Assembly (NCBI GenBank): GCA_026419775.2
Contig: JAOPGA020000576.1
Location: 35,159-99,158, forward strand
DNA length: 64,000 nt
Direction: 5' to 3'
Source of the DNA: Acrasis kona
Lineage: Eukaryota; Heterolobosea; Eutetramitea; Acrasida; Acrasidae
The stretch's first letter is position 1; each line of letters begins with the position of its first letter. The notes beneath the pieces were generated by a model. The model was not told the DNA's origin and did no database searches. It saw only the letters and a list, made by a program, of their open reading frames with translations. The translations under genes and the position numbers were made by a program. Shown here one piece after another: positions 28,863 through 40,584 of this stretch.

Positions 28863-30629
28863 TTAATTGATGCTCCATTGTCCCCAATATGAAGAATCAA
28901 TATCAAACCTACCTAACGAATCCGTTTTAAAATTTGACATTGTTACTTTTTCTCCAGCAATAAACCAATTCATAATCTTTATTCCCATCTTGATGTTTTT
29001 TTGTTTTGATACAATACTTCTTCCTATATCATTTCTCATTAATCCGTCTGGAAAGGAAGCATTCAAGATCAGTAGATTGTTATAGCTTTGAAGAGGTACT
29101 ATACGAACTAGACTGGGACAAAGTCCTTCACAAATAAGGTTGGAGAAAGTAACAGACACTGAAGCTTCTGGCCTCACTTTTTGGTCAGGCGAGTAGAAGG
29201 GAGACGCACCTATGATTGCACTTGGAACAAATGTTTCTGATTTGAAATATCTAGTGTGTATTACAAATAAAGAGTCGACAGTAACATTAGAAATATTGCG
29301 CCATGACCACCCCATCTGAACAACAGGGTCATTATGGCACTTCCATACAATAACTCTCTCAACTAATACATTGGAATAATAAGTCTTGATGGCGTCATCG
29401 TTTACATGATAAAAAACATCTCTAATTACAGAGCCAGAGTATATTTGAGGGCCATTGGTTTGGTAAAAATAACTTCCAACTTGTTTATAGTCGGATATAG
29501 TAAGAGAGGAATCACTGGGTCTAAAATCAAGTGTGTTGAACGGAGGAGATGAAATAGTAGGTCCTACACAAAACCACATCTGGCCTCGTTTAATACTATT
29601 ATGAGACCACATTCGGAGACTAAATTGGTCACTTTTAACAGCAGAGTAATTAAGTTGTATATTTGCTTGATATACGTAATGTTCTCCTGACAAAACACCA
29701 AAACCAGTCGCATAGAAATTTTTATTTTGTGTAGTATATTCAATTGCACCTTTAACATAAGAACCTGCACCAAAATAAACCCAATATGTGTTAGGGTGAA
29801 GTTTAATGTGATTTTGACCATATTTACCATACACATCATCTTGTTTGTCAACTTGATTCACCCAGTAGACGCCTGGAGGAAAGTAGATAATCTCAGATGA
29901 CCCGAGATCATTATTATTAATAGGACCAGGTTTCATCACATGAGTGTTTGTGGCGTTCATGTCAGGTACCATATTTCGAGTAAGAGGTGGACTTGCAAAG
30001 ATCAAAAGACCATTTCTTGGTTCTAAGCCAACCAGGTCGCCATTCTTGACATATTTAAAACGATTAGAGCAGTAGGAATAGAGGTCATCTTTGAACTCTA
30101 TCGAGAACTTATGCCCCTTATCATCTTTTGGGATGTGTATGATTACAGACCCCTCATTTATTGAAACATTGTAAACAAGATGAGAAGGACGTATTATAAT
30201 GTTCGAAATTGGACCAAGACTGATTCCGTCAACATGAGATATTTTGACGTCAACGTCTCTATTATATACAAACTGGGACCAAGATAAATTTATTTGTTCT
30301 GCTTCTTCGATGGAAATTCCATCATCAATGTTCGGGTCTAAAGTATCGCTGTGGGGCAGGTCCCAGGGATTTTGAATACGGCCATTTCCATTCCTTGGTA
30401 TGGACTCGTAAACAAATGAATCATAAAAGTCTTTGGTGGAGTGCTTCGCGACTTGTACGTTATATCTTCTTGACCTTCTAACATTGTGAGGTCCTACAGG
30501 ATTTTTGGTGTTGATTTCGAAATCTCTGTGCCACCACGTACAAATATCAAAGTCGCAAATACATTTCTCAGAAAATACCGGAGTGAAATACATGATCATT
30601 ATGATTGCTAAAAGATTTCGAAGGCACAT
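28863..30629 (-). CDS. secreted GH49-like (dextranase/isopullulanase-type) glycoside hydrolase
   Basis: A single exon encodes 588 residues from the ATG at 30629. A signal peptide (MCLRNLLAIIMIMYFTPVFS) is followed by a Cys/Trp-rich start (CICDFDICTWWHRD). The C-terminal half reads as a right-handed beta-helix with the strong match DVFYHVNDDAIKTYYSNVLV, then WKCHNDPVVQMGWSWRNISN, as in GH49 dextranases and isopullulanases. There the paired Asp residues are catalytic, and here they are present as NDD. Upstream, EIIYFPPGVYWVNQV and YFGAGSYVKGAIEY fit the N-terminal region of the helix. The enzyme would cut alpha-1,6 or alpha-1,4 glucans outside the cell, useful to a bacterivore or fungivore. Polygalacturonase-like GH28 is a less likely alternative. 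Confidence 0.78.
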   Translation of the reverse strand: MCLRNLLAIIMIMYFTPVFSEKCICDFDICTWWHRDFEINTKNPVGPHNVRRSRRYNVQVAKHSTKDFYDSFVYESIPRNGNGRIQNPWDLPHSDTLDPNIDDGISIEEAEQINLSWSQFVYNRDVDVKISHVDGISLGPISNIIIRPSHLVYNVSINEGSVIIHIPKDDKGHKFSIEFKDDLYSYCSNRFKYVKNGDLVGLEPRNGLLIFASPPLTRNMVPDMNATNTHVMKPGPINNNDLGSSEIIYFPPGVYWVNQVDKQDDVYGKYGQNHIKLHPNTYWVYFGAGSYVKGAIEYTTQNKNFYATGFGVLSGEHYVYQANIQLNYSAVKSDQFSLRMWSHNSIKRGQMWFCVGPTISSPPFNTLDFRPSDSSLTISDYKQVGSYFYQTNGPQIYSGSVIRDVFYHVNDDAIKTYYSNVLVERVIVWKCHNDPVVQMGWSWRNISNVTVDSLFVIHTRYFKSETFVPSAIIGASPFYSPDQKVRPEASVSVTFSNLICEGLCPSLVRIVPLQSYNNLLILNASFPDGLMRNDIGRSIVSKQKNIKMGIKIMNWFIAGEKVTMSNFKTDSLGRFDIDSSYWGQWSIN

Positions 30630-30803
30630 TATTTGGTGTTGGTCTGTCGTGTTTTATGCGATTGTTGCCTTTGATTGATTTTATAATAGGCAACGGTATT
30701 GTAACATCGATATTTCAATGATGGAATACTGTCGACGATCCAGACTCAAGTGAGTGAAACTTCGGAAAGTTGTGCGATATTTTGTAAAGAAAAACAGTTG
30801 ACC

Positions 30804-31957
30804 ATGCATTTGATCTTGTTCACCGCTGTGATCATATCTCTTGTGGCATTATCAATTTGCAAAAAAGATGAGTACATAGTGAGGACTACTGATAACTTCA
30901 ACATTAGCAGTTTACCGATTAACTTTGAAGTAAAAGGTGAGTTTGACTTTGGACCTGGATTCAGAGGATTTGTTGCGAAGCTATCTCCGTTAGCAATAAA
31001 TGCGATTAAAAAGAATAACGATATTATCGGAGTAACAAGGTCTGAGCTTGTAATACCACCCCCTACTGCTGTTAACAACAATTACATATATAAGCACCAA
31101 CAGAACAATGTGACTTGGGGGCTGGACATACTTGACGGAGTGCTCGATCACAAGTATGTATACGAAGGAGATGGTTCCGGCGTCGATGTATACATTGTAG
31201 ATAGTGGTATTGACGTAAACCACAAAGAGTTTGAAGGTAGAGCTAAATGGGGCTACCCTAATGACCATCAAGAGGATGAAATGGGCCACGGAACTCATGT
31301 CGCAGGTAAGCATTATAATATTATACACAAAATCATCAAACACCAGGTATCATTGGTTCAAAAACATATGGTGTCGCGAAAAAATGCACTTTAATTGCAG
31401 TAAGGGTGCTCGGTGCAAACGGAGGATATTCTGCTGATATTTTAACTGGTCTAAGTTATATAATAAAATCTGCAAAAAAAAGTGGTAAACCAAGTGTTGT
31501 GAACATGAGCATGACTTCATTCACACCTCAAAAGGACATTAATGATGCAGCGGCTGCAGTTTTAAAATCTGGAATTGCATTTGTAACTGCTTCTGGCAAC
31601 CAAGGAGCTGATTCTTGTCGAGTTTCGCCTTCCATGGTTCCAGGTATAATGAGCGTAGCTGCTAGTGATAAAGATGATGTTTATTGGGAATCCAGTAACA
31701 GCGGGCCATGTTGTAAGGTTGTAGCTCCAGGTGTAGACGTTCTGTCGACCTGTATTAAGAGCGAGGGTCTGGTGTGCGAGAAAACTGGAACGTCCATGGC
31801 TTCACCCCACGTAGCTGGTGTACTGGCACAGGCATATTCAACACACAAGTTTGAAGATGTAAGCGCTGCCTTTGAATATGTCTTATCAAAATCAAGAAGA
31901 GACGTATTGAAGGGAGACTTGAAGAAGACTCCAAACATTTTTATCAAGGCCTTGTAG
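30804..31957 (+). CDS. secreted subtilisin, proteinase K-like (S8)
   Basis: Two exons (intron 31306-31346) encode 370 residues from the ATG at 30804, which starts a signal peptide (MHLILFTAVIISLVALSIC). A propeptide of about 90 residues follows, then the mature domain. The catalytic Asp lies in DVYIVDSGIDVNHKEFEG, His in GHGTHVAG (split by the intron), the oxyanion Asn in ASGNQG and Ser in GTSMASPHVAG. The layout is proteinase K-like. Paired cysteines (GPCCK) are present. It is probably a lysosomal or secreted digestive protease. Divergent from the GH49-like gene across 174 bases. Confidence 0.93.
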
Positions 31958-32573
31958 TGTCAAACTATTATAAAATTTTGAGTTTGTTGGTAAATAGACT
32001 TTAAATTTATATAGACCGACGTGATGAAAATTCTTGAAAAAATAAAGTGCATTCTGCTTCCAAACATGCTTTTAGACACGTTACCAACCCATTTAGTATA
32101 AATTGTCTTCTTCTGTTGTTCACATTTGTCAAATATCATCCATCAATCACATCCATAGAGAGTGATTTTAAGCCAGAACAATATAAAAGGTAATAAACAA
32201 ATAGAGTGACTTCTTATGGAGGTATTCACATTGAACAAGAAATTCACAATCAATTGCCAACATGTGAAAAAATGTGGGAAACATGTGCTTATCGTATGTG
32301 CAACAATGTATACTCCTTGGTAAAAGGTCGATTTATAAGGGCATTTCCCCACTTCTTTGTTCTTTTTTAGACTTATTCAACTTGGAAAAGAACCGGAGAT
32401 TAGCATTCCAATAAAAAAATAGAGTTATGTTTACGATTTTAGTAAAGTTGAAGTTGATCGTGTTGAAAATCCAAGATAATAAATACATTTTGGGTAAAGC
32501 CCTCAAAAAATCCCTTCTTTTAAGATTCTTCGTTAACGTGGTTTGCCGAGAATAACGAACAATATATAACATC
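31958..32573. other. intergenic, RWP-RK promoter region
   Basis: About 615 bases contain no supported gene. Open minus-strand stretches here are shadows or chance. A CATGTGAAAAAATG..ACATGTG pair near 32260 is a loose inverted element of unknown meaning. Confidence 0.45.
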
Positions 32574-33968
32574 ATGACAGATTCTTTTGTTGATAAAGCA
32601 GAGAAGCTCACTTTCAACGAAGTCAGCTCTGTCTTCCACTTACCCCTACATGAGGCTTGTGTACAACTCAACGTAGACGAAAGCTCCTTAAAGAAGAGAT
32701 GTCGTGTGCTAAACATACCAAGGTACATGACAATATAAAAATTTTACTCACACATACAAAGGTGGCCATATAGAAAACGATGTACTTTAGTAAAAGACGT
32801 AAACGATAAAACAGCAAATAAAAGCCGTCCACAATCTAGGCTCGTTCCACCAGCAGGTATAACAAAGAAAAGCAACAAATTTTTCAACTGCTTCTCGCTT
32901 TCGAAAGTAAAACCATCAGCACTCGCTTTAGCTGCTCTTGCAAACCAAAAAACTAGTAAACCCAATAGTCCTGAAACTCCAGATGAGGAGTTGAAGTCTC
33001 CCAGCTCCGCCGCATCTGAACTGTCTTCTCCACCTCCAACACCGGACAGCGCAACACAAATGCCAACTTCCCTACCACCGTACCCCTACGACAATTATAC
33101 ACTCCCAGCACATCATCACAATCACTCAGCAATATATCCACATGATTACAATTACGTACCATTGCCGCGTCCGAGGCACAGAGAGCCAATGGATCTCGCG
33201 GCATATCGTACATCATATCCACCACAGCCAAATCATACACACTTCGCTCATTACCACCAGCCTCACAGTTATCCGCAGCATCCGCAACCACCGCAGCATT
33301 ATGCCTACGATTATTACAATACACAACCACCGGCACCGTATCCATACCCCGAACCACATTCCGTTCAACAACCACCGGCGCCTGGTTATCCAGCACATCC
33401 ATATCACCCACCACCAAGGTACCCAGTCTCACAAATGCCACAACCACCACCATACCAACCAATAAGCGCGCCACCACCACCACCACAATACAACAAGGCG
33501 CCTTATCCATATTATGAACCCATGCACGACCATGCTAGGTATCCACAATACGCTCATCCAGGACAATACCCACCACCACAATATCCACCACAACCACCAC
33601 AACAATACTCAATAAGACGTCCTCCTTATTACCCTCCTACACAACTGCCAGCATTACCACCAGCGCCAGTAATGCAGCCGCAGCGTCCTACGTTCTCCAG
33701 ACAGCATCCAACGGCGCCTGCCACGCGAAGACCATCGATTACTTCTCCACCGCCATCAGCGGTATCGTCCGGTGGTCACCTGCCATCGATGAACGAAATA
33801 CTGGGTACAAAGGCTCAAAAGAAAATAACAGAAGCAGTAGTATCGCCCAGTAACGAACTACGTCAGGATCGTCGCTCAGTTGGTAGACCTTCGTATCGTA
33901 CTAATTTAACTCATACGAAACCTACCGCTCTTGTACCCATTCAACCTAAGCCTCCTGCGAAGCAGTGA
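32574..33968 (+). CDS. RWP-RK domain transcription factor with Pro/His/Tyr-rich low-complexity body
   Basis: Two exons (intron 32723-32761) encode 451 residues. The RWP-RK domain is at the N-terminus, residues about 10-60: LTFNEVSSVFHLPLHEACVQ, LNVDESSLKKRCRVLNIPRW, then PYRKRC. The intron falls inside the RW pair. The consensus RWPxRK is kept. From residue about 100 the protein is Pro/Gln/Tyr/His-rich (HHHNHSA, QPPQHYAYDYYNT, PPPPPQY), likely an activation or condensate-forming region. A short conserved-looking helix (SMNEILGTKAQKKITEA) sits near 385. RWP-RK factors are best known in green plants and dictyostelids. Target genes are unknown. Confidence 0.9.
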
Positions 33969-34105
33969 ACATTACAAATGTAATTATCTAGATCCCTTTC
34001 AATAAATAATGATCTTTTATTAAGCGTATTGTAAACTGACATGTCTCATGTCAATCGTTAATTTTTATTCTAAGATTGGGACGGCATTGATTCCGATCGA
34101 CCACA

Positions 34106-37100
34106 ATGAGCAGTGTGGAGAAGGATGAAAAGAAGCGTTTAAAAGAGGAAAAGAAGAAGATAAAGGAGCAGGAGAAGGAGGAAAAGAAAAGAATAAAAGA
34201 GGAGAAGAAGGATGATAAGAAAAAGAAGCAGGAGACTGCTGTGAGTCCTCAAGCCGTTGAAGATTCAACGACCTATCAAACTCCACGAAAGTTCGGATCC
34301 ATCAAAAAGAGGCTCATGTCCACTCCCCCGAGTGTATCTACTCCAGTGACACCAACAACTCCATTGAATGAGGATGAAGTAAATAAGGAATTCGAAGAAA
34401 TGCTAAATAGTATTGGTGCTTCCGAAGAGGTCAGGAAGACATCAAAAACATACAACCTCCAGACTAAATACTCAATGACTAAGAACTGGAAGAAGGTTGA
34501 AGCAGACGCGCATAACCCGGGCTCTGATATTGAAGTGAAGGAACTCATAAACAAAGTAAGCAGTCAACCACTCGGCCACATTTAACTTTCAAAGTTTCAA
34601 ACACATGGCGGTATTGATGTTCTAAGAAGCATCACTGTCTGCTTGAGAAACAATCCGATCGCTTGGGTTAAGAAATTCATTGAATACGATGGAATCAGTA
34701 CCCTCGCGGATGCCCTTAGCGCTACAACACTTTTGGGAAAGTAAGTAGTAACACATGGTCTTTTCTAAACAATTCAAATAGGAAAGGAAAAGACGACATT
34801 TTTGTTCAACAAGAGGTCATTTCATCCTTCAAGGCCATTCTGAACGTAGAAGGAGGAGCGGAGGCACTACTAAAGAAACCCGACGCCATTCGCAATGTAT
34901 CATTAGTTTTAGATAGCGAACATATCCCCACAAGAGGACAATGTATTCTCATGTTGGCAATTATTTGCTCTTGGGAAGACTTGGATGGTTATAATGTTTC
35001 ATTGGACGCCTTCAATCATTACAAGCTCATCAAAAGAGAGCCAGCCAGGTTCTTTGATCTAATTAGATCGCTGACCCGTAAAGACATTGACGACGAATAC
35101 AAAACTAATGTTCTTACCATGTGTAACACTCTCGTCACTTGCTGTCCCGACGACGCAACAAGACTAGTCATCATGAGACAAATGAAAGCACACGGACTAA
35201 TGGACCATGTCAACAAGATCAGACAAGCCACAGAGACCACCGAAGAGTTAAACACCCAACTCAACATTTTCGACGAAGAGTTTGCAGACATGTCCGGAGA
35301 AGAGGACGGAGGTAACCTCCTATCAGGAGTCGACATGAGCGATCCCATCAGCATCAGCAACAAGGTCAGCACTCACCTGGAAGGCAGCGACAGTAAGGAT
35401 AGTTACCTGGCCATCCAAAACAATTTGTTACTTTTTGCCAATCAAAGCATGGCCAAGGATCACTCAAGTCAGGTCCAACAATGGAGACAATTAGAACAAA
35501 CCATCATTCGTGCCACCAGCACGAGACCAAACGCAAAGGGAAAGGCAGGCGCCGTCGACGAATCACAACTTCAGGATCGCATATCCTCCCAGCACACCAC
35601 CATCACAAAATTAGAACAGCGCATCAAAAACTTGGACAAGCAGATACAAGTCAACCAATCCATCAGCGACGACATGAACAAGATGCACGCCAAAGAGATT
35701 GCAGAACTTTTATACGATAAGGAAGTACTAATGCTTCAAGTTTCACAATTAGAAAAGAAGGTGGACAAAGTGAAAAAGGATCTAGAGACCGTCGAACAAG
35801 TCAACCAAATGTTGGAAAGCATCAATGTAAAATTAAAATCAAAAATCACAAACAATGCAGCCGCAGTCTCATCGCCAGTCGAAGAAACCAAACAACTCTA
35901 CACCAACGAACAAGTTTCAGAATGGAAGGGTCAGATCGCAAAACAAGAATTAGAAATCAACAAATTAAACGAAACCATCTCCCAACTAAACAACAAGATC
36001 AAGGATTTGATGGCAGCTGCTTCAGAAAAGAAGGACGCGCCTCAACCATCACCAGCAGTCACAGCACCTCCACCACCGCCACCAGCTGCACCCATGCCAC
36101 CACCACCTCCACCTCCACCAATGATGTCCGGAGGACCACCACCACCTCCACCACCACCAGGTTTCGGAGGACCGCCGCCTCCACCTCCGCCACCAGGCAT
36201 GGGAGGACCGCCGCCACCTCCACCACCAGGTGGATTCGGAGGACCTCCACCTCCACCAGGCATGGGAGGACCGCCGCCACCACCAGGTGGAGGATTCAAC
36301 AATCCGTTCGCATTCCTACCACAATTACCTAGTCAAGCACCCAAAGGACAAGTACGTGCGTTTCACTTTGATGCGATCGGAAAGAAGGATCTGAAGGATT
36401 CCATCTTTATCAAGAACAACATTGCACAAGACACAAAAAACATTATCAAATCGTTGGACTTGGCCATGATCGAATCCACGTTCGCGACCAAGCCGAGCGG
36501 AATGGATTCGTCCTCGTCGGCAGGTAATTCGCAACTGGAAGAGAAGAAGAAGGAGAAGAAGACGCTGATAGACGGAAAGAGAAGCTACACGATCAGTTTA
36601 CAATTGGGCAGTTTGAGAGGATTGAGTTACGCGCAGATCAGAGATGCCATCGTCAAGATGGACGATTCCATCATCAACGACGGCAACATTTCCACCTTGA
36701 AACAAATCGTTCCCCTCGACGACGAGATCCAATTGGTGACCGAATACGACGGAGATCATCAGAGCGATTTGGCAGAACCCGATCTCTTCTTTCATCACAT
36801 GCGAGGATTACATTCGTTACCCGATCGATTGGAAGCGTGGCACTTTCAACTACTTTTCAACTCGATGATGAACTCGTTGAGACCCGATCTAGACACGTTG
36901 ATGATGGCATGTAACGAAATGAAGGAAAGTAAATTGTTTCATCAATTCTTGGGATTGGTCCTCACGATCGGTAATTTCTTGAACGGAAAAACAAAATCGA
37001 AAATTCAATATGGATTCAGGATCAAGAGCTTGAGCAAATTGAACGACACCAAGAGCAGCGACGGACGCACCAGCTTGTTGATGTTCGTGATCGAGGTGAT

Positions 37101-37797
37101 GCAGAAGAATTATCCGGACATGTTGGCGTTCGTGGATACGTTGGGACACGTGAAGGCTGCTGGCAGAGTGGTGCTGTCGAGTATTTTTGACGAAATCAAA
37201 ACTTGTAAGGATGGAATTAAAATGATCGAAAAACAAATTGAAATTGCCTACAAGTACAATGTGGACGGAGATGCGTTCCCGGAGATTATGGCGGAATTTA
37301 TTACGGAGGCCAATGATGGATTGAAGAACGTGGAGGAGCAGACGGATCAGGTGATGAGCTTGTTGAAGCAGCTTAGCGCCTTGTTTAACGAACCGGAGAA
37401 GGAGATGACGCAGGAGCCGGATAAATTCTTTGCCGGCGTCGATGGTTTCTTGGTCTTGTTCACGCAGGCCGTGGATAAGGTGAACGCTAGGCTGGAACAA
37501 GAGGAGAAGAAGCGAAAGCAAGAGGAGGAGAAGAAGAAGAAGGAGCAAGCCAAGAAGAAGATGCAATTGGAGAAGAATATGAGGAGCTCCAGTCCTGCTG
37601 TCAGTCCTGTCGTCGCGGGGAACGTGGAGATTGATAGCAAGAATACTGGTAGTGATGGACGTGGAGTGATGGATAGGAGGATGGAGAGCTTGAAGAATGG
37701 AAGTTTGTTGAGAGGTAAAAAATCAAGTAGGACTGATGTGACGGCTACCGTTTCCAACGAGAAGAAGAAGAGGAGGGAAGTGAGCGCGCTTGATTAA
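34106..37797 (+). CDS. diaphanous-related formin (GBD/FH3-FH1-FH2-DAD)
   Basis: Three exons (introns 34556-34594 and 34741-34781) encode 1203 residues. A lysine/glutamate-rich start precedes the GTPase-binding/FH3 armadillo region (about 90-430; NSIGASEEVRKT, HGGIDVLRSITVCLRNN). A coiled coil spans about 470-610. FH1 (about 625-705) holds roughly eight polyproline tracts separated by Gly/Met/Phe spacers. FH2 (about 715-1115) has the conserved GNFLNGKTKSKIQYGFRIKS and KLNDTKSSDGRTSLLMFVIE. A C-terminal DAD lies near 1175 (GVMDRRMESLKNGSLLRGKK). The protein nucleates and elongates actin filaments with profilin-actin and is autoinhibited through the GBD-DAD contact, released by Rho-family GTPases. 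The lasso Trp is replaced in RAFHFDAIG. Confidence 0.95.
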
Positions 37798-38957
37798 GAA
37801 TAAAATTTTATTTTTACATCTTGGTAGGCCTTGTCGTGAATGTGTATAGTGATTTGACCCGTAATGATGACGCTGTGGTTGTAACCGGTGGAGCCCATGA
37901 CGACTGTGTGGTTGTTGTGTTTTGGTAGGTGGAGGTTGGTGATGCTGTCATAATTGTGGCTGCGCTTCTTGATTTCATCATTGTCCGTGACGAACAAGTC
38001 ATGTGGTGAAAGGTCGCTAAACATGTGTTTGATGTGATTTCTTTTGAACTTTTTGATGCGTTTCTTCCTGTAATCAATCATTTGGTAAAGTTGTTGACTT
38101 GAAGTCAGGATGAGGTTTCGTCTGAAGCTGCACGAAAAGGATTCTACAAATTCCGTTCCTGTCGATACATGCATCACTACATTCTTGGCTCCGTCATATA
38201 AATATAGCAAACCATCCACTACAAAAAAGTTAAAATCTCGTATCAAAATAATTACTCGTTTTGCAAAGCACGTTATCCATGCCCACAGATGCTGTTTGGA
38301 TGGGATCTGTAATGGGAAGCAATCTGAATGATGCCACGTACTCTGGACCTTTGTCTTCGAGGTGAAGTATGTGACCACAATGATAAACTTTACCACTCTT
38401 TGTAACGCAAACTGTGTTTAGTTGTGAACAATTTATCTGTACGACAGGGGTATCGAAAACATCACTCGGGCACATTGTGAACTCTTCTACATTAACAAGT
38501 CTTCCTGTTCCCAACTAAAAATGTCAATTATTGGTGACAGACAATTTACCTGTCCTTCTTTCCCTCTACCTGTTCCAAAGATTTTTCCATCGTCTGATTC
38601 GTTGTAGTTTTTGTGATTAAAATTTTCAACATACTCGTGAGTACTTGCGTAAAATAGCTCCCGCAAGAAGACATTTTCAAATCCTTCATCTCGAGTGGTT
38701 TCTCAATCTCTATAAATTTCTTCTGATTCGTTTTGTTTATTATTCCTAGCTGCTTTTTTAAAAGTCCAAACGTTGACATTTATTACCTGTCCTTCATCAT
38801 TTCTACCCATAACAAAGATGCCATCATCAGAAGTGATGATTATAGTGTGATAAAAACCACACGATACGTGCTTAATTGTAGAATTGTACGCTAGAGGGAG
38901 ATGGTATTGCTTGAATAGATTATCATCGTCATCATTTACATACACCAAACCATTCAT
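37794..38957 (-). CDS. RCC1-repeat protein
   Basis: Five exons (introns 38750-38786, 38594-38634, 38515-38549 and 38219-38255) encode 337 residues. RCC1-type blades are visible: STIKHVSCGFYHTIIITSDD, GIFVMGRNDEGQLG, SSCGSYFTQVLTNDGKIFGT, GRGKEGQLGTGR and VCVTKSGKVYHCG. It is shorter than a full seven-blade RCC1, with about five clear blades, and the C-terminal third diverges. It may be a guanine-exchange or scaffold-type RCC1 relative rather than the Ran exchange factor. The stop codon overlaps that of the formin gene on the other strand. Confidence 0.85.
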
Positions 38958-38979
38958 TATAATTTTTACAATCGTTTAT

Positions 38980-40512
38980 TTATAACTTTGATCTCAACCA
39001 TTTATCCATCACAGTGTCACCAGGCATCAATAAAAAGTCATTACTACATTTCTCAGTTCCGTTAATTCCACACAGCATACATGCCAACTCAAATTCCTTC
39101 TTCAAAATCGTCAGCACTTCCTTCACTCCCTGTTCACCATTCACAGCCAGTCCCCACAACACAGGTCTACCGACTAGAACAGCTTTGGCACCCAAACACA
39201 ATGCTTTTAGGATATCTGTACCTCTACGAATTCCTCCGTCAACAAAAATGTCGCAAGTACTGTTAATTGATTTGAGTGCATGTGAGATGGCAGGTAGGGC
39301 CTCAATGGTGGATATCGCAGTGTCCAATTGTCTTGCTCCATGGTTGCTTACCACAATACCAGCACATCCCTTTTCGTGAGCTTTGATGGCATCTTCTGGT
39401 GTGATGACTCCTTTTGCAATGATTGGAAGACTTGTGATGCCTCTCAACCAGTCAAGATCATCCCAAGTCAATGAAGCATCAATTTGATTTTTAAAGTAAT
39501 GGTTTAAAGCAGATGTGGTTTGTCCTTCTCCATTCTTCTTCAGGTCGTCCATGAGGTTTGCTAAACTGAGCCCATCAGGTAGGCTGAACTTATTTCTATG
39601 GTCGGATTCTCTGTTACCTAGACGGGGTGCGTCAACGGTTACAACTAGAGCCTTGAATCCTGATGCTTCTGCTCTTTGGACTAGAGTCTTGGTAAAGTCA
39701 CGATCTTTGAGGATGTACAGTTGGTACCACATGCAGCCTGTGTCAGCAACTTCAGGTTGGTTTATAATCTCTTCTAGTTTGGTTGTAGATAAAGTGGAGG
39801 TACACATGATTGTCTTCAAACTGGCTGCGGCTCTGGCTGTTGCTAACTCTCCATCTGCATGGGCCATACGCTGCATTGCAGTAGGTGCGATGATTACCGG
39901 AAAATCGATGCTTTGTGTATTGTTGAAAAGTGACACCTTAGTGTTGATGTTAGATACATCAATGAACACTTTTGGTAAGAGCTTTATTTTAGCATAATAG
40001 TTCTGGTTTTCTGCTAGAGTTAACTGATCGTCGGCTCCACTTGCATAATAATCATAGGCATTGCGGGTTAGCGTCGCTCTCGCTTGATTGTGATAATCTT
40101 GCACGTTTAAAAGCATTTTCGGATCAATTTCCTTCTTCTTCCTCATATTTGGGTGGTGTGCATTAAGAAGCGCATCTCTATTAGGTGGCACAAATGACGA
40201 GGGTTTTGTTGAAGTTGGTGCTGCTTCATTAGTCATAGGAAATCTCTTTACTGGAGGCGTGACGACCTGTTTACGAACATTCTTTTTAGATTTTTGATCC
40301 CTCGCTCTTGATTGTGAACCACCTCCATACATCCTTTTTAGTTGTTTTGGATTGCTGTGGGTTGAGACAGTTGAGTGATTTATTTTAGTATTTTTCCAAA
40401 CTTTATGCGAAGGTGAACCCTTGCAAGAGCTTCGGGATAGCACTATGCAATAATACACAAAAGAAACAACAGAATAGAATGAATATAGATAAATTATTGT
40501 AAAGTGGATCAT
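38980..40512 (-). CDS. FMN-dependent alpha-hydroxyacid oxidase with N-terminal membrane anchor
   Basis: A single exon encodes 510 residues from the ATG at 40512. The first 30 residues are hydrophobic (FTIIYLYSFYSVVSFVYYCI), followed by about 100 basic, Ser/Pro-rich residues. The TIM-barrel oxidase follows, with the substrate/FMN residues YYASGADD, PTAMQRMAHADGE, WYQLY, VDAPRLGNRESDHRN, KGV (FMN lysine), SNHGARQLD (catalytic His and Arg) and DGGIRRGTDILKAL. It oxidises glycolate, lactate or longer 2-hydroxyacids. The usual family member is soluble and peroxisomal with about 360 residues; the anchor and linker here are an extension, and the C-terminus (RSKL) is close to a peroxisomal SKL-type signal. 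That creates conflicting location signals. Confidence 0.93.
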   Translation of the reverse strand: MIHFTIIYLYSFYSVVSFVYYCIVLSRSSCKGSPSHKVWKNTKINHSTVSTHSNPKQLKRMYGGGSQSRARDQKSKKNVRKQVVTPPVKRFPMTNEAAPTSTKPSSFVPPNRDALLNAHHPNMRKKKEIDPKMLLNVQDYHNQARATLTRNAYDYYASGADDQLTLAENQNYYAKIKLLPKVFIDVSNINTKVSLFNNTQSIDFPVIIAPTAMQRMAHADGELATARAAASLKTIMCTSTLSTTKLEEIINQPEVADTGCMWYQLYILKDRDFTKTLVQRAEASGFKALVVTVDAPRLGNRESDHRNKFSLPDGLSLANLMDDLKKNGEGQTTSALNHYFKNQIDASLTWDDLDWLRGITSLPIIAKGVITPEDAIKAHEKGCAGIVVSNHGARQLDTAISTIEALPAISHALKSINSTCDIFVDGGIRRGTDILKALCLGAKAVLVGRPVLWGLAVNGEQGVKEVLTILKKEFELACMLCGINGTEKCSNDFLLMPGDTVMDKWLRSKL

Positions 40513-40584
40513 CAATGAAACCTTTTCGGAAAGGACACTTGAAGGCAATACAAAAATGAGTGGATTGCCAGCCGATCACAATAG

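Noticed and set aside
36042-36302. Minus-strand Gly-rich frame opposite the formin
   Set aside because: It is the reverse reading of polyproline FH1 codons and has no start or splice support.
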